In this document: piece by piece, positions 62,909 to 64,000 of the stretch | Position numbering within the stretch: the first letter of the stretch is position 1 | Layout: each line of letters begins with the position of its first letter | Assembly: GCA_905250115.1 (NCBI GenBank) | Contig: CAJNOI010000060.1 | Coordinates: forward strand, 451,996-515,995 | Direction: 5' to 3' | DNA: 64,000 bases | DNA from: Adineta steineri | Taxonomy: Eukaryota; Rotifera; Eurotatoria; Adinetida; Adinetidae | The notes under the pieces: generated by a model | Databases searched by the model: none | What the model was told of the DNA's origin: nothing | What the model saw: only the letters and a program-made list of their open reading frames with translations | Made by a program: the position numbers and the translations under genes

Positions 62909-64000
62909 ATGGCTTCCGCTAGTTCGTTTCGTGTCGATCAAAGAGTTACCATTGCTGGTAAAGGTATAGGTACAATTGCATTCGTTGGAAAAACAGAATT
63001 TGCTGATGGTAAATAAATATTTTCTTCAAATATTTATATTCATATTCCCTTAGGAGAGTGGATCGGTATTATTCTGGATGAACCAAAAGGAAAAAATAAT
63101 GGAAGTGTACAAAAGAAAGGTAGTTCTAGTCATTATTTTATATCTATAGTTTTAATAATAATAATTTATTTGAGATGGAAAGACTGTTCAATATTTTTCA
63201 TGTAATGATAATCATGGACTATATGTTCGGGCTAATCAAATTGAGTCTGTAATAAGTGATGCTCAAACAAATTTATCACGATCAGCTTCCAATCAGTCAG
63301 TTAAATCACAAAACAGTACTACAGGAAGTATTCCAATACCTGTAACAACTGGAAATTCCACAAAACCACCTGGTACATCATCAAAAGCAACTGGACTTCG
63401 AGCACCAGCATCAAATACACCTGTTCGACCACCACCACCAGCAGGTAGATAATAATTCAAAAGAAAAGAAAAAATAAATAAATAATAAAAAATTTAAATA
63501 ATTATTTTACAATAAATTAGGATATGATGATGAAATTGATTCATCAGGTAATAAAATTGATAGCTAGTCTTCACTTTATGCATGGTATATTTTTGCTCTA
63601 CTGACTAGATTATAAAATCTAACTATGACGAAAATTTTTAGAATATAATTCATTTCTATCATATATTTAGTTCGGGTGATGGGTTAATTTAACTTTTTAT
63701 TTTCTAATTTTCTTTAACATCGAATTTACTTTTTTAAATTTTTTATTCAAGCCGTTGCTCGTTCAGCTAAATCATCAAATGAAATTACTACACCAACAGT
63801 AACTGAAAAAGTATCCCCACCGAAAGAACAAATTAAACGACCACCAACACCTACAATACAATCAAAACCATCACCACCTACTGCGGTAAAAAAAGAGATT
63901 TCCAACTGTAATGATAAACGATATATAATTTAGCTTCCACCAGAACCGATACTACCAACGGCTCAACAACTTCCAAGTATTCGAAAAACATCAACTACTT
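62909..64000 (+). CDS. DCTN1: Dynactin subunit 1 (p150Glued), 5' part, runs off the right edge
   Basis: p150Glued links dynein to cargo and microtubules. Exons 62909-63008, 63054-63119, 63175-63444, 63521-63547, 63752-63885 and 63934 onward join in phase. The N-terminal CAP-Gly domain spans about residues 7-75: RVTIAGKGIGTIAFVG, GEWIGIILDEPKGKNNGSVQ, YFSCNDNHGLYVR; the usual GKNDG is GKNNG. A Ser/Thr/Pro-rich basic region follows (PVRPPPPAG, KRPPTPTIQSKPSPPTA), as in p150. One exon is only 27 nt (YDDEIDSS), so it could be skipped without changing frame. The coiled coils lie beyond position 64000. CLIP-type CAP-Gly proteins are the alternative, but a single N-terminal CAP-Gly plus a basic Pro-rich stretch favours p150. 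Confidence 0.82.

Overview
The window looks like a metazoan nuclear scaffold, most probably from a bdelloid rotifer. The DNA is strongly AT-rich, genes are packed closely, and most introns are about 50-70 bp with GT..AG ends. The proteins are clearly animal: Spire, a MET-like receptor kinase, a CAS scaffold, dynactin p150, AP-2 alpha and DNA polymerase alpha. Scattered TGTGGG-like G-rich blocks recall the telomere repeat reported for the bdelloid Adineta. The species assignment is inference. All identifications come from reading translated motifs, without database searches.

Layout. 0-4.2 kb: microsatellite-rich DNA with two 5' coding exons of a gene leaving the left edge. 4.2-19.6 kb: VKOR, a 15-exon Spire, a divergent membrane protein with a dynein-stalk-like C-terminus, and a MET-family receptor tyrosine kinase. 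19.65-27.9 kb: an accessory island with a truncated copy of the POLA1 3' end, GC-rich repeats, a broken coiled-coil gene, a transposase-like gene remnant, a probably acquired GNAT acetyltransferase and telomere-like hairpins. 28.1-51.7 kb: dense housekeeping genes, namely POLA1, AP-2 alpha, MECR, a divergent homeobox gene, an unrecognised protein, a KIF27-like kinesin-4, MYCBP, RPL9 and an SLC25A24-type carrier. 51.8-55.8 kb: an assembly gap and gene-poor DNA. 55.8-64 kb: a CAS-family adaptor, two tandem trypsin-like proteases, IFT27 and the 5' part of dynactin p150 running off the right edge.

Several neighbours are head-to-head with short shared promoters: AP-2/MECR, MYCBP/RPL9 and IFT27/DCTN1. 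Others are head-to-tail with short gaps: MYCBP/KIF27, AP-2/POLA1 and RPL9/SLC25A24. Several start codons sit 3-15 nt behind a strong 3' splice acceptor, which fits spliced-leader trans-splicing and perhaps small operons. Cytoskeleton and cilium functions recur (Spire, kinesin-4, MYCBP, IFT27, dynactin, the dynein-stalk-like protein), but I see no single pathway tying the window together.

The best leads for something new are the membrane-anchored dynein-stalk-like protein, the telomere-like hairpin family (one arm lies inside an AP-2 intron), the accessory island with its duplicated POLA1 tail and acquired GNAT gene, the trans-splicing pattern, and a protease duplicate that lost its activation arginine and Asp189.
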